From the NCBI RefSeq assembly GCF_000143415.4, contig NW_003314369.1, forward strand, positions 394,638 to 458,637: a stretch of 64,000 bases of DNA. The letters are read 5' to 3'. Shown here in pieces: positions 1 through 11,326 of the stretch; position 1 is the stretch's first letter, and each line of letters starts with the position of its first letter. Position numbers and translations under genes: made by a program. The notes beneath the pieces were generated by a model. The model did no database searches, had not been told where the DNA came from, and worked only from the letters and a program-made list of their open reading frames with translations. This DNA is from Selaginella moellendorffii. Lineage: Eukaryota; Streptophyta; Lycopodiopsida; Selaginellales; Selaginellaceae.

Positions 1-1540
1 CTTGCTCGCCATTGTATCATCAATCTACAAATGTAACTAATTGCTTTTCTTGTATCCCTTCTTTGCTTTGCTGTGCCAGAGTCGTGCCAATTTATATGGA
101 GGATTTGAGGCTGCTATGTACACGGTTTTGACTGCTTCTCGGGCACGATATGTCGTGTTTGTGCTTCATTGACGGGGTCAATAAACAAGTGTAGGACTTT
201 ATCCAAATGAAACAACCTCGAGTTTCGTTGTGAAATTATCAAAAATATCCCGGTGACTAAATTGCGACCCATCACTATTTTATATGAATATAAATTGAGT
301 TGCTAACTGGCTCATATGCATTAAAAAATATGATAATGTTTTTAAAAGTGAACGCACTTATTGAGTGACATGTATGTGGTGGAGAAAAGGCCTCAAGCTT
401 CTAAACATTCCTAAAAAACTTTATGAAATATTAGAAAATGAAACTCAAGCAGCAAGGCAGGATGAAATCTCTTCTAATCTGCGACTCCAAAGTCATTCCT
501 GTGGCCAGGGAGTTTGTGGAGAATGCCCGAAACTTCGATCAGTGGGGCTGCTGGGGATGCCAAAGAAAAATCAACCATAAGAATCGATCTCATCTGCATT
601 GGGTTGGTTTGGACCTGGTCACAGATGAATGTCGCAGGTACGGAGTCACCCCAGACGTGTTGTGGTTTGGGGACGAAGAGCTCATTGGCAAAGGTGACTG
701 GATTGCTCGTCGGACACACTTAACTTGGAAGCTACTCAGAGCATTGTTGTGGTGGCTATGGATTCCATTGCTGCCATGAGGAACGTTTTGAGGAAGGTGG
801 TGGAGGCTAGGATTGAACACCTGCATTCTGGGCTCGAGTATGAAGGGAGATGATGAAGTCTAATCCTTCCAAGAAGGTGAGGAAGAAGGCAAGGGTTGGA
901 GTTATGTTGCCAGGCTGGAGGCTGTGCGAGATCCGGGTGGAAGAATTCAGCTGCCAAGCTCAAGGATCTTGAACAAGTTGGCTCTGCAAGTTCACCATTT
1001 TACTGGTAAAAGTCCAGGATAAACATTCAAAGTTGGGCAAAAATGTGCAGCTTGAGAGCAACAGGATCATCAAGTCCAAGAGATTCCTTTGATGATTGAT
1101 TTTTCTTTTCTCTTTGTTTATAGTTTGCACAGCACATATGGTGGTCATCAAAATGCCTTTTCTGCGCATCTTCATGTCATTTTGTATCTTGGGAAAACAC
1201 AAACATCCCTTAGATTCGCTTTCCTTGCGGACCTTGTGCTTTGAAAATGGTTGCTTGCTTCCAGTCCCTCTACACATAAAACTACAAAGGCTGTTTGGTT
1301 AGATTTTTTGAGCTCATGAGCAATAGCATCGAATGCTATAAACACGTATGTATATTTCAAGTTAATACTGTTATGAACTTTTATTGATCACGTTGACTTA
1401 TATTGAACAAGTTGACTCTTAATTGACTTAGCTCGTCAGCTCAAAAGCGGTTCGGCCAGCTGCTGGGCTTGGAATCTTTATGACAAATGAGCAAGAAAGG
1501 CTCTGATTGAGTATGAGTGGAATGCGTAACTTTACACTGG
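1..1540. other. Unresolved region, no convincing gene
   Basis: No gene could be modelled here. The stretch around 440-780 keeps an open frame of about 113 codons on the plus strand, and plus-strand sequence up to about 1090 has modest coding character, but splice sites do not join it into a protein I recognise. The first 200 bases could be the 3' end of a gene left of the window, since an AATAAA-like signal lies near 180. This may be a decayed gene or the end of a transcript. Confidence 0.3.
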
Positions 1541-1557
1541 ATTAGCATGGGATAAAC

Positions 1558-1611
1558 TGCCACGTCGGAAAGCCAAAAATGACGTGGCTTCATGAGAGGC
1601 TGCCACGTCGT
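1558..1611. promoter_or_regulatory. Cluster of ACGT-core (CCACGTC/GACGTGG) motifs
   Basis: Three ACGT-core motifs occur within about 50 bases: CCACGTC, then GACGTGG in the opposite orientation, then CCACGTC again. They lie about 280 bp before the start codon of the CEP41-like gene. ACGT cores are typical binding sites of plant bZIP factors; a role here is inferred from position only. Confidence 0.35.
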
Positions 1612-1884
1612 GCCCTAATCAGGGTTCCGGGATCGGTCAGTTAATTTCGTGGTGAGATTCCACCGGCCGGCTGAAGCCCTAGGAGATCTCACTGTGGCTG
1701 CGAGCTTGCAATCGCGAAGAAAAATGCGACACGCCCAGATTTGCTAGCTTTCACCATAGTTGATCGGGCAGGGTTCTTCTAGCTCGAGCACCACGGAAGG
1801 AAGGAAGAGAAATTTTGTAAGAAAATGTGGTGGTGGCAAGCCTGGATTGTGGATGCGCATGAATAACAGCAGTGGCTCAAAGGC

Positions 1885-3115
1885 ATGAGGCCTGCTTTTA
1901 GCCACCATGGAAGCAGGAGCTCGGCGAGCTCCACATCGGTAAGCTCATCCTTTGGATTTTTCGCTGGAAACTTTTCTCTTTTGTCTCTCAGGGATCTGTG
2001 CGTGCTACAAAGTATGGGAACATCAAAGCCTCGATTGACAGGTAGTTCTTTCCATTTTTTTACTCTTCCCTAGCTCTGCTGAGTAAGATAGTCGTGATCT
2101 TGTGAGTTTTGCAGTGGCATCAACATGCGCAAGCTCAATGAGAAGTACCCCGAGGCAAAGATCAGTATCCTAGTTCTTGTTTTTCTCTCTTCATAGTATT
2201 GTCAACTTTAACTCAGTGGAAACTTGAAGATGCCCGGTTTAAAAAGGAGGAGAATTTCAGGAGGATGAAGCTGAGCACACTTCTTCGACTGCTTGACGAG
2301 GTAACTAAACTTCTCTCTCCACTTTTTTTTTTTCTCTTTTGTTTTTGGATCGTCAGTTACCACCCAGTGCAGAAACAAATCGGATGCTTGATCCTGGACA
2401 TCAGGGATAAAGATGAGTTTCAGGCGTGCCACATGAAAGGAGGTAACTTAGCTTTGAGTTGAAACTACAGACTGACCATTGTTTTCGCGAACTGGCCAAA
2501 CAGCGATTTCGTATCCCGCGCCACTGCTCAGAAGATCCGTCAACGTGTTCACCGTCGAGATTCTAAGTTTTGTGAGTTACAGCAACTTTCTTTTCTTCTA
2601 GGAAGCCACTCAAACTTCTTTTTCTTTGCTCTTCCGCGCTCCACAGATGAACAAAGAGCCAGACAAGATTATAATCTTCTACGATGAGGACGAGCACACG
2701 GGAGCGGTATGAATTCCTTGCATCTTGCAATCGCGTAACCAGCTAGGCCTTCCTCTTTGTTTCTTAGAGCACTGGAAATCTGTTCGTCGAGAAGGGTGTG
2801 GAGAACATCTTCATGCTGTCTGGAGGTAAGAAAACCTTCCTTTTTCTCTTCTTCTCGTTCGCTCTTGTTTCGGATCGAATCGAGACTGACGAGAGGCATG
2901 GTCCGGCGAAAACAGGATTGAAAGAAGTTGCCACAAAGTGCCGGGACATGATCGAAGGCAGCGTGGAGGGGCGATTCCCCATGACCACTGCGGCCATGAG
3001 TCCCTTCTCCAGGCTCTCCACCGCGTCCAGCCCCTCGCGCATGTCTTCAAACTCGTCGCGGATGTCCTCCCGGATGTCGTCCCGGTTCAGCACCAGCTCG
3101 CGAATCAGAGTATAG
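1885..3115 (+). CDS. CEP41: CEP41-like centrosomal/ciliary protein with rhodanese domain
   Basis: Nine exons join in one frame and encode 226 residues: 1885-1938, 1992-2041, 2115-2164, 2230-2300, 2373-2442, 2504-2571, 2647-2706, 2768-2825, 2916-3115. The N-terminal part (KYGNIKASIDSGINM, then FKKEENFRRMKLSTL) and the rhodanese-like core (LILDIRDKDEFQACHMKGA, ISYPAPLLRRSVN, KIIIFYDEDEHT, GVENIFMLSGGL) follow animal CEP41 (TSGA14) in order and spacing. In animals CEP41 acts at the basal body and cilium and is linked to tubulin glutamylation. The usual rhodanese cysteine position reads as aspartate (YDEDE), so sulfur transfer is unlikely, as in CEP41. The C-terminus is a Ser/Arg/Met-rich basic tail. 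The protein is shorter than the animal form, mainly before the rhodanese domain. Family assignment is from recalled motifs. Confidence 0.85.
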
Positions 3116-3524
3116 CCAAGAAAGAAAAAAAAAAAAGGAGAAGAAGATTCCAACACTTGTAACTCCAAATCGTAACTTTGGCCATCCAACTCTTCTAACT
3201 TTCGATTTCGTATGGAAGCCTGGCGTGGAGTTACATCCATACCAACATCAATCACAAAGATGGAGAAGAGGTGGAATTTTTTTTTCTCATCTCTTCTAAA
3301 AGTTTGCTATGATAGAAGAATCGCGTCAAGCTTTGAGAGTGAATGTCACTATTTTATCTCCAAGTCCACGCTACTTTAATCACAAGCTCTGGGAGAGCAT
3401 GGCAAAATAACCACCCAGGATCACATGGAAGAGCTCGCTCTGGCACGAAATCCCCGTGACAGGAAGAAGCTCTTCTCCACCTAGAAATATACACAACTCC
3501 TCTTTGATCGAGAGAGTTTGATCC
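3116..3524. other. Intergenic, CEP41-like gene to BAHD gene
   Basis: No gene seen. A short poly(A) run follows the stop codon of the CEP41-like gene, and the last 150 bases should hold the promoter and leader of the BAHD gene. No clear TATA box was found. Confidence 0.5.
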
Positions 3525-4902
3525 ATGGCGAGCGCTGTTCGTGTTCACGATGTCTCACGCATTGTCCCCAAGGATCATCCGGCCGATCACGCTGCCATGT
3601 TTCTGTGCAACATGGACCAGAGGCTGGGCTTCTACGTGAGAAACCTCTTCTTCTACGCGCCGGAGAGCGGCAAGCTCGACACCGATCGTCTCAAGTCGTC
3701 GCTGGCAGAGCTGCTGGATTCGTATCACTTCTGGGCCGGGAGGCTGCGCTTCAATCACTCCGGCCGGATGGAGATCGTCTGTAGCAATGCGGGAGCTCTC
3801 CTTGCGCTGGCCAGCTCCAGTCTCAGCGTCGACCGAGTCACTCCCGACCACTTTGACGATTTCTTCTTTCTCGACGAGGACAAGATCACGGCCCTGGAAG
3901 ATCTGCCACTGTTGACGGTCCAGGTGAGTACCACCGGCTACACAGAAGAAAGAACAAGCTTGAGAAAACCATTGCAATTCTCAGGTAACTCACTTACTTG
4001 GCGACGATGGCTACGCGATTGGTATGTTGATCCATCACACCTTGGCCGACGCTATTGCCGGTATGACGTTCCTCCTCAACTTTGCTTCCGTCAACCGAGG
4101 TGACGGCCTCTACATGGCTCCGAATGGCGACCGGACGCGGCTAAGAGCCCGAGATCCACCTCGAGTAGCCTTCCAGCACCGAGAGTTCGCCAAGCAGACC
4201 GATCACGGCAGTAGTCGCTTCACTCTCACCCAAGAATCGGTGCTGAGCTCCGAGTCGCGGAGGAGAAAGGCTCCCAAAAAGTCGAGGAAGACCTTCGTCT
4301 TCTCCAGTTCGAGGCTCCTCGAGCTCAAGCAAGCTGTTCTTGACGATGGGACTCTCCCTGGCTGCTCCACTTTCGAGGCCTTGGCGGCTTTCATCTGGCG
4401 AGCTCACGCTCTATCGCTCCCGGGCAAGTCGAGCAGCGACGTCCTCCGCCTGAGATTCATGGTGGACACGAGGAGCGTGCTGGAGCCGCCGCTGGGACAG
4501 AACTTCTGCGGTAACGCCGCGTATGGAGCTTTCGCGGAGCTCACACTCGCTGATCTCCGTGAGCTTCCACTCTCGTCTATCGCTGGTCGTGTCCAGGAGG
4601 CAAAGAGGCGAGTTAGCAACGAGTACGTTCGATCTGGATGGGACTACCTGGAGTTGCATCCGGATGCTTGGTACCACCACGACTGCGAGACGATGATCAA
4701 CGCTTGGCCGAGGCTGATGCGCGAGTCCCTGGAGCTGGATTTCGGATGGGGGAAGCCGCGAAGAGTGGAGTACCCGCTAGATCCACGAAACTCTTCAGTG
4801 ATCTTCTTCCCACTTATCTCGGATGGAATTCAAGTATCGGTTTGCTTGGATTCCATCTCACTCGCCACCTTTGAGAAGCTAGCACTCATTTCAAAGTCAT
4901 AG
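3525..4902 (+). CDS. BAHD acyltransferase (copy 1, intact)
   Basis: Two exons, 3525-3923 and 3985-4902, encode 438 residues, the usual BAHD length. BAHD enzymes move an acyl group from a CoA thioester to an alcohol or amine in the cytosol. Both family signatures are present: the catalytic HxxxD as HHTLADA near residue 150 and the structural DFGWG in the last quarter (LDFGWGKPRR). The intron lies just before the exon carrying HxxxD, and the other copies in this window share that position. The sequence cannot say which acyl-CoA or acceptor is used; hydroxycinnamoyl transfer is one possibility. It is the most diverged of the BAHD sequences here, and the copies at 33.5, 43 and 50.2 kb resemble one another more. 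Confidence 0.92.
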
Positions 4903-5119
4903 CTCATTAGTCCCATCCAGGAATAAAATTTTACCTCTCCTTCAACTCGATCGAATTCTCTTGTTTCTATCTGCAGAGGAGAGCACGAGAAACCAATCGC
5001 GAATTCACAAGAAAAAAAAATGCCAGAGCGCAGCATGAGCGTGAAAATCGACGATTTTCTTACTTGAAACTCGAGATTTAGGTACATATAAGTCGCGATC
5101 TTGGCGCTAGCGAGCGCGC

Positions 5120-5515
5120 TCACGACGATTCCTTGATGGCCTCCTGGATCGACTGCACGAGCAAGGCGGTGGAGCTCTGCTGCCTCTTGAGCCTCTACAC
5201 AAGGAAACAAGAAGATCAATCCACCAAATTCATCGATCCAGCAAGAAAATGCGAAGAAATTCAGCAAGGGGGAAGAAATATCGATCGAAAGAACCATACC
5301 CTAGCCTGGCGAGCCGCGAAGACGGAATCGTGGAGCTTCCCCAGCTTTTCGGCGACGCGCTCGTCCACCATCTGGCGATAGATCTGCTCCTGCTTGACGC
5401 TCATCTTGCGATCGTCGCTGTGGGGAGGGCACGACTTGGATCGGCCGAAATCGCCGGCCTTGCGAGCGCCGGCCTGGTGCCGTGGAGCCATGGGCTGGAC
5501 AGGATGAGAAGCCAT
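5120..5515 (-). CDS. Small basic protein, unrecognised (96 aa)
   Basis: Two exons on the minus strand, 5515-5300 and 5194-5120, join in phase through a GTATGG..GTAG intron and give 96 residues. The N-terminal 35 residues are Pro/His/Arg-rich and look disordered. The middle (SVKQEQIYRQMVDERVAEKL) and the end (LVQSIQEAIKES) look helical, possibly a short coiled coil. There is no signal peptide or membrane segment. I do not recognise the family. It starts 245 bases downstream of the LysM gene on the same strand. Good phase and splice consensus support a real gene, but transcription is unproven. Confidence 0.6.
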
Positions 5516-5760
5516 TGCCGTGCTGTGCGAGCTCTAGGTCACGAGAGCTTCCTAATAGGGAAAGAATATCAATATTTCCGAGTATATGGTGACTGTGATA
5601 GCACAATTGGTGTTGAGACCATGTCATTTATTTTATCTATCAATTGCAATGATAGCATATGCTATAGTGTCCATGCGTGTGATTTTCTTCCCTGCCTTAG
5701 ATTTCTGGCGATGGATCTTCCAAAAGTATCGTTTTCTTGCGAATTGAGATTGAGTAACCT

Positions 5761-6682
5761 TCACTCGTTCTCATTTTCTTCTTCCTCTGGAACTATAATC
5801 ACGTCACCTGTTATGACACAACACAAAGCACGAGTGTTACACACCGATCATGCAATGAATTTTGTTGTTACCTATGTAGATCAACTCTGGATCATCGATG
5901 CCATTTGCAGCTTGAATTGCTGAAACCTTGGTTCCAAACTTCCGCGACAGCGAATAGAGAGTATCGCCCTTGTCCATACAAACAGAAGAAACCATCAAGA
6001 TCAATGCAAAAAAAGCATTTTCTTCCCTGCGTACCGTGACAATTTCGTATGTTTTAGGAATCCAGAGGTGCTCACCAGCTGCAATGTTTTGGGGATTAAG
6101 AATGTCATTTGCCTGGAATTCGCGTTAGAACTTACAAGAGAAAAAAACAAAGAAGACAAAGAAGTTTCTTACTTCCATGAGGATCTCAACTCGAGTTTTA
6201 AACTTGGCAGCAATGTCATGCAGCGTTTCTCCAGGGATCACTTTGTATCCAAAGTTTCCTTTCTTCTTGTCTCCTGGAAAACAAACACTCTCACTCAATC
6301 TCAAGAGAAAAGAGAAAAAAAAACAAGCAAAAGCAACACCTTGCTTAGACATGACTTGTTCGTCATTCGCTCTTCTCCACCTGATGAAGCGCCAGGGATT
6401 TGGCCTGCGATACAATCCACAAATCACGCGGCGCCGATCAATCAATCAATGGATCACCTGTCGCCCTGAGCTGCCGCCATAGCCAAGAACTAGCAGCACA
6501 CGAAACGATCAAAGAGCTACATTGCGATTGCTTGGTCTATGGATCGATCGATCTATGCCTACCTTGCGGTTGCGGAGAGTCGAGGCCCGCGATGGCGTTA
6601 GAGAGATCGCTCCTCGCGCTCCAATCGCTGGAATTACTGGAAATGTGGAGCTTGCCCTGATATGCCAAGGAAGAGCTGCCAT
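5761..6682 (-). CDS. Tandem LysM-domain protein, possibly plastid-targeted
   Basis: The core model has six exons: 6480-6458, 6404-6340, 6273-6173, 6112-6035, 5968-5872, 5807-5761. It gives 136 residues with two LysM repeats, one with YKVIPGETLHDIAAKF and one with GDTLYSLSRKFGTKVSAIQ, each ending in a short IP or VP strand. A further 5' exon (6682-6563) joins in phase to an acceptor at 6489 through a 73-nt intron. It adds 40 residues with no Asp or Glu and many Ser, Arg and Ala, like a chloroplast transit peptide, giving 179 residues. LysM domains bind N-acetylglucosamine polymers such as chitin or peptidoglycan. There is no secretion signal, membrane segment or kinase, so it is not a LysM receptor. 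The short form starts at 6480, and which start is used is open. Confidence 0.82.
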
Positions 6683-7030
6683 AGCGCAAGAAAAACGAAC
6701 ACGTGGCCACCCCAATTTTAGGGTTCTTGGTTGGAGGTTTAAATTTCCCTCTCTTTCTTGTTGGCAGGAGAGTCAGCATGATGCAAGGAGAGTTTGGTTG
6801 ATCAACAAGAACAGGGAAGAAAGAAATGGAGAATCCTTCCATCGATCGATTGACCGAGCGCTGGCTCTTGCGAGAATCGCATGCTTGATACGATCGCGTG
6901 AGCGAGGCCGGCATTTTCCGTGCGCGATGCCAAATCTCGCGTAGCTCGTTCGTGTGGAAAAGCCCCATTCCCATGCGCGAGCTCGACCAAGGTGTCACGC
7001 CAGGCTTTTCCCCCCTCCTCCATTCGATCC
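6683..7030. promoter_or_regulatory. Divergent intergenic region of LysM and NPF genes
   Basis: About 350 bases separate the upstream start of the minus-strand LysM gene from the plus-strand NPF transporter. It holds a perfect G-box CACGTG at 6700-6705 and a telo-box-like TAGGGTT at 6719-6725. It may act as a bidirectional promoter; this is inference from arrangement. Confidence 0.45.
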
Positions 7031-9235
7031 ATGGCGTCGGCGGTCGCGCTTGCCGCTCGCCGCGAGCTCGAACAAGAGGATCGAGATCGATCCAAGCAGC
7101 GCCGCTCCAATCTCGACGAGAAGTGGAGGATTGGCGTCCAGGCAGTGGATCTCCACAACCGGCCGCTCGCTAACAAGCACGAGAGGGGCGGATGGAAGGC
7201 GGCGGCTTTCATCTTTGGTAGATCTCGCCATGGCATTCCTTCCAATCGTTGCTGATAATCGATGTTCTTGGCAGGGAACGAGGTCGCGGAAAGAATGGCC
7301 TTCTTTGGGATCGCCACGAACTTCATCACGTTCCTGGTCTACAAGATCCACTTCACTTTCCCCGACTCCGCGACGGTCATCACGAACGTCCTGGGAACTT
7401 CTTGCCTCACGCCGCTCATCGGCGCGTTCTTGGCGGATTCCTACCTCGGCCGCTACTGGACAATCACGATCTTCTCGATCATCTACCTCATCGTAAGCGA
7501 TCGATCTAGCTCTCGATCTCCTCTGGTCCGAAATATCGTTCTTTCTCATGGATTCCTTCGTTCTTTCTCTTAGATCTCTTCGTTCTTTCTCATGGATTTC
7601 TTCTTTGCTAGGGTTTGATCATGCTCACGATCGCGGCCATCGCTCCATCGCTTCGCCCGCCCTCCACCGGCTGCGCGGAGCTCAATCTCTTCCTCGGGAC
7701 GTGCCAGAGAGCGTCGCGATCGCAGCTCGCATTCCTCTACCTCTCGCTCTACACCGTGGCGCTGGGATCCGGGGGCATCAGGCCGTGCGTCTCGGCGTTT
7801 GGCGCTGACCAGTTCGATCCAGACGATCCCCGGGAGTCCAAGAGCCTGGCCGTGTTCTTCAACATCTTCTACCTCATGATCGCCATCGGGATCGCGGTCT
7901 CACTCACGGCCGTGGTATACATCCAGGATTTCGTGGGATGGGGCTGGGGTCTGGGCATTCTCGCGGCCGCGATGTTGCTGGCCACGATCATCTTCCTGGC
8001 CGGGACGAGGAGCTACCGGCATCGGATCCCTAGCGGCAGCCCCTTGACGCGCCTCGCGCAAGTGATCGTCGCGGCCGTGAGGAAGAGAAATCTGCCAGTC
8101 CCGGACGATGAATCACTGCTCTTCGAGGTCTACGATCGCGAGTCGGCGATTCCGGGGAGCCGGAAGCTCCAGCGCACGCATCACCTGAGGTAGATCGATC
8201 GAAATATCCTCGCTCACATCGATCCCTGTTCTTCCCAGGTTCTTGGACAAGGCGGCGGTGGAGACCGAGGCGGAGAAGATCCTCGCGCGGAGCTCGCCCA
8301 GCGCGATCACGCCCTGGCGCCTGTGCACCGTGACCCAGGTCGAGGAGCTCAAATCCCTCGCGCGCCTCGTCCCAATCTGGGCCACCAGCATCCTCCTCAA
8401 CACCGTCTTCATCCAGCTCGTGAATTTCTCCGTCCAGCAGGGCCTCACCATGGATCGCCGCCTCGCGCGATCCTTCACCATCCCCGCCGCCAGCGTCCCA
8501 GTCTTCGCCGCGATCTTCATCATCCTCGTCCTCCCGCTCTACGATCGCGCGCTCATCCCAGCGCTCCGCCGGATCACCGGCCACTCCCGCGGCATCACAT
8601 TCCTCCAGCGCATTGGCATCGGCCTCTTCCTCTCCATGCTCGCCGTCGTCGCCGCCGCCTTGATCGAGCGCAAGCGCCGCGCCATAGCCTACGCCACCGG
8701 TCGCGCGCTCAATCCCCTGGAAACCCTGCCGTACAGTGCCATGTGGCTCATTGTCCAATACTCGCTAGTGGGCCTGGCCGAGGTCTTCGCGGCCATTGGC
8801 ATGCTCGAGTTTTTCTACGACCAGGCGCCCGATAGCGTACGGAGCGTGGGCACGTCATTCTTCTCCACCGGCGGCGCCGCTGGTAGCTACGTGGCATCGC
8901 TGCTGGTCACCGTGGTCAAGAGGTCCACGTCAGCGTCGCCGTGGCTGTCCAACAACATCAACATCGGCCACCTGGACAGATACTATTGGATGCTGGCTGT
9001 GCTTTCGGGGGTCAACGCTCTCGTATTCGTGGCGCTCGCCAGGAGATACGAGTATTCTACGGGCTCTTCGTCGTCGTCGTCGTCGTCTCCCGTGAAGAAA
9101 ATGGGCGATGGATCGCCGAATGGAATGGCCACCAAGTGCCACAACCCGCTATTTAATTGTCGCTGCATGGATCGCGTCGAGAGTTGTCACCTTGCCAAGA
9201 GCGATCGATCCATTGAATTTGTAAGGCTCGTTTGA
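7031..9235 (+). CDS. NRT1/PTR family (NPF) proton-coupled transporter
   Basis: Four exons (7031-7217, 7275-7492, 7612-8189, 8239-9235) encode 659 residues. It belongs to the POT/NPF major-facilitator family of membrane importers for nitrate, peptides or hormones. The ExxER proton-coupling motif is present as GNEVAERMAFFG in helix 1, followed by FLADSYLGRYWTI after helix 2 and the family signature LGSGGIRPCVSAFGADQFD. Hydrophobic segments fit twelve helices with a polar central loop. The protein is longer than a typical NPF (near 580-600), through a charged N-terminal extension of about 55 residues and a C-terminal tail with a poly-serine run near 9065. The ATG at 7031 was chosen because the upstream frame looks non-coding. 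The substrate cannot be told from sequence. Confidence 0.92.
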
Positions 9236-9380
9236 GCGATTCTTTGGCGATCCCTGTGCTACTCCTGTGTACCCGAAAGTAACAAAGTTTAGCTCTTCGA
9301 TCACATTACAAATCTCTCGACCTCGATAGTTTGTCAGCTATAGAAATCGAAACAAACCCGGAAAAAACTCCTTTCGACGT

Positions 9381-11239
9381 TTAAGCTAGTCCGGCCTCCT
9401 TCAAAACCTTTTCGAAAGCTTCGTCGTCATCCCAGGCCACCTGTAACAGAGAACGCTTTAGAACCATCGAGGAGACGAAGCAAAGAGTCATAGAAATACT
9501 GGTGGAATGGTTTTGCCAAAGTGCTCCTCGATCAGAGATAGCATCCTCGTGTCCTCCTGTGTGACAACCAGATTGAATGCGGCTCCTGCAAGCAAAGCTC
9601 TCACACGTGAAACCATGCTCTGCTTGAATGCACTTCACGATTCTTTCTACCTTTTCTTCCAAATCTTCCACTTCGGCCGATGCGGTGTAGATAAGTTTCA
9701 TAGTCCGGCTGCTTGTGATAATCCCGCGCGAGTGGAAGGTCGAAGTTTACGACCAAAGTGACCTGAAAAGCATCCGTAAGTCAGACACGGACACGAACCT
9801 CAAAAGAAAATGAAAAACCACACCTGTGCGACGTCAAACCCTCTCGAAAGAACATCAGTTGAGATCAAAATCCTGGTTATTCCCTGTCGGAACTCGTCGA
9901 TAATCTTGTCACGGACGTCGGGTTTATATCCTCCGTGGATAGAACTGCACTTATGACCGTCTGCTTCCAGCTTCTCGTGCAGTTCGGTCACACTTCTTCG
10001 TGACTCGGCGAAGATGATCGACTGCCCGAGCTTCTCGGCAATGGGGTAGATTCTATCCTTGAGAACCTCAAACTTGGCCCTTTCAGTAGGACAATTTACA
10101 CGGTACTGCTTGATGACGTCCAGCGAGAGCTCGAGCTTTTCGACGAATACTCGGTTTGCTATCGGGATGCTTTTGGACACGAAATTCTTCACCTTTTCGC
10201 TGAAAGTTGCAGAGAAAAGTAAGAGCTGCAGGAAACAGTCTTAGTAGGCAACTAAGAAAGATTAAATCTCACCTGGCAACTCGGTGCTTGCTTGTTGATG
10301 CGTCGCAATAGCTTCATGGAAAAGTCACGAAACCCATTCTGCAAGGACGTATGAGATTGAGACAATCACAACATCATTGAAGCCTTACCTGGTCTAACAT
10401 ATGGTCAGCCTCATCAAACACCAAAACATTTAAGTGTTGCACGTCCAAGTTTCTGTCGTTGAGAATCGCCCTCTCCAAAGACCCAGGAGTTCCGAAGATA
10501 ACTTGGTCGTGTATATGTCCGCGGAGTGAGCTCTTGATATTTTCCGTAGGAGGTATGATACAGGTCGATGTGATTTGAGTAAACCGTGCCATTCTTTCCA
10601 GCACTGCTTGGTTCTGTGAGGAAAAGAAAAAGGAGGATCGATCGTTTACATATCACCGAGCACAACAAAGAAACTACGAACCTGGAGTGCCAACTCTCGT
10701 GTTGGACAAACGCACAGAGCTTGCGGTTCGTGCAAAGAAGTGTTGACGCGACTTAGCATGCCGAGAACAAAGCATGTAGTTTTCCCAGAGCCATTGTGCG
10801 CTTGAGCCACCAGATTGCGATGCGGGGGATTCATGATCAGCGGCAGCGTCTCGGCCTGGATCTTGCTCGGCCTCTCAAACTTCATCTCGGAGTAGATCCC
10901 TCTCAGCAGCGGCTCGGAGATTTTAAGCTCCTCAAACGTCTTGGCCGAGGTATACAAGCTGTTGCCCTCGACGAGCTCCTGTTTTCCACACACCAGGATT
11001 TCACCGGCCGCTCATCTCCGACACCAATGCCATACCTTTTCGATCTTCGTCTCCACCTCGTCATTGAGCTTCTCGGATTTCGGCTTCACGGGCGTGGCCT
11101 CCTCTGCTTTCGATTCGGCGCCATCAGAGATCCCTAGCGCTCCCAAATCCGCCAGGTCTGCTTCATCCGCCCAATTCGTCTTGGGAGCCGGCGCGGGCGC
11201 GGGCGCGGGAGTGGGCGCATTCTCCTGTGCTGGATCCAT
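9381..11239 (-). CDS. DEAD-box RNA helicase, DBP5/LOS4 type
   Basis: Eight exons (11239-11036, 10978-10682, 10613-10389, 10338-10273, 10225-9824, 9762-9651, 9585-9500, 9440-9381) encode 483 residues. Motifs run in order: Q-motif region (FERPSKIQ), Walker A as [25 protein letters not shown] ([11 protein letters not shown]), [16 protein letters not shown], and [13 protein letters not shown]. The N-terminal acidic linker with [12 protein letters not shown], the [20 protein letters not shown] stretch and the C-terminal KVLKEAGLA match the DBP5/LOS4 (RH38) group. Members of that group remodel mRNPs at the cytoplasmic face of the nuclear pore during mRNA export. All exon joins are in phase. An Ala-Pro repeat (APAPAPAP) lies near residue 12. 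The MOS11-like gene at 56.5 kb also belongs to mRNA export. Confidence 0.93.
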
Positions 11240-11246
11240 GATACTA

Positions 11247-11276
11247 AAGCCCTAACTAGGGTTTTACGCTTATAAA
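11247..11276 (-). promoter_or_regulatory. Telo-box-like motif and TATA-like box upstream of helicase
   Basis: Just upstream of the helicase start lies a short inverted arrangement of CCCTA and TAGGG (11249-11262), matching the plant telo-box core, followed by TATAAA at 11271-11276, which reads TTTATA on the gene strand. Telo-boxes are common in promoters of genes for RNA and translation machinery. Assignment is by motif and position. Confidence 0.4.
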
Positions 11277-11326
11277 GAACTCTTTTTAAAAGCCATATTG
11301 TTCTAGCAGAGTCTATGATCACACGT

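Noticed and set aside
474-963. Overlapping open frames on both strands near 0.5-0.9 kb
   Set aside because: None shows a domain, and splice sites do not link them; kept only as an unresolved region.
6400-6660. Plus-strand open frames over the LysM gene
   Set aside because: They are shadows of the minus-strand exons, whose LysM motifs and phases are clear.
8030-8758. Minus-strand 242-codon frame inside the NPF gene
   Set aside because: It is an antisense shadow from GC-rich codon bias; its protein is Asp/Glu/Arg-rich without domains.
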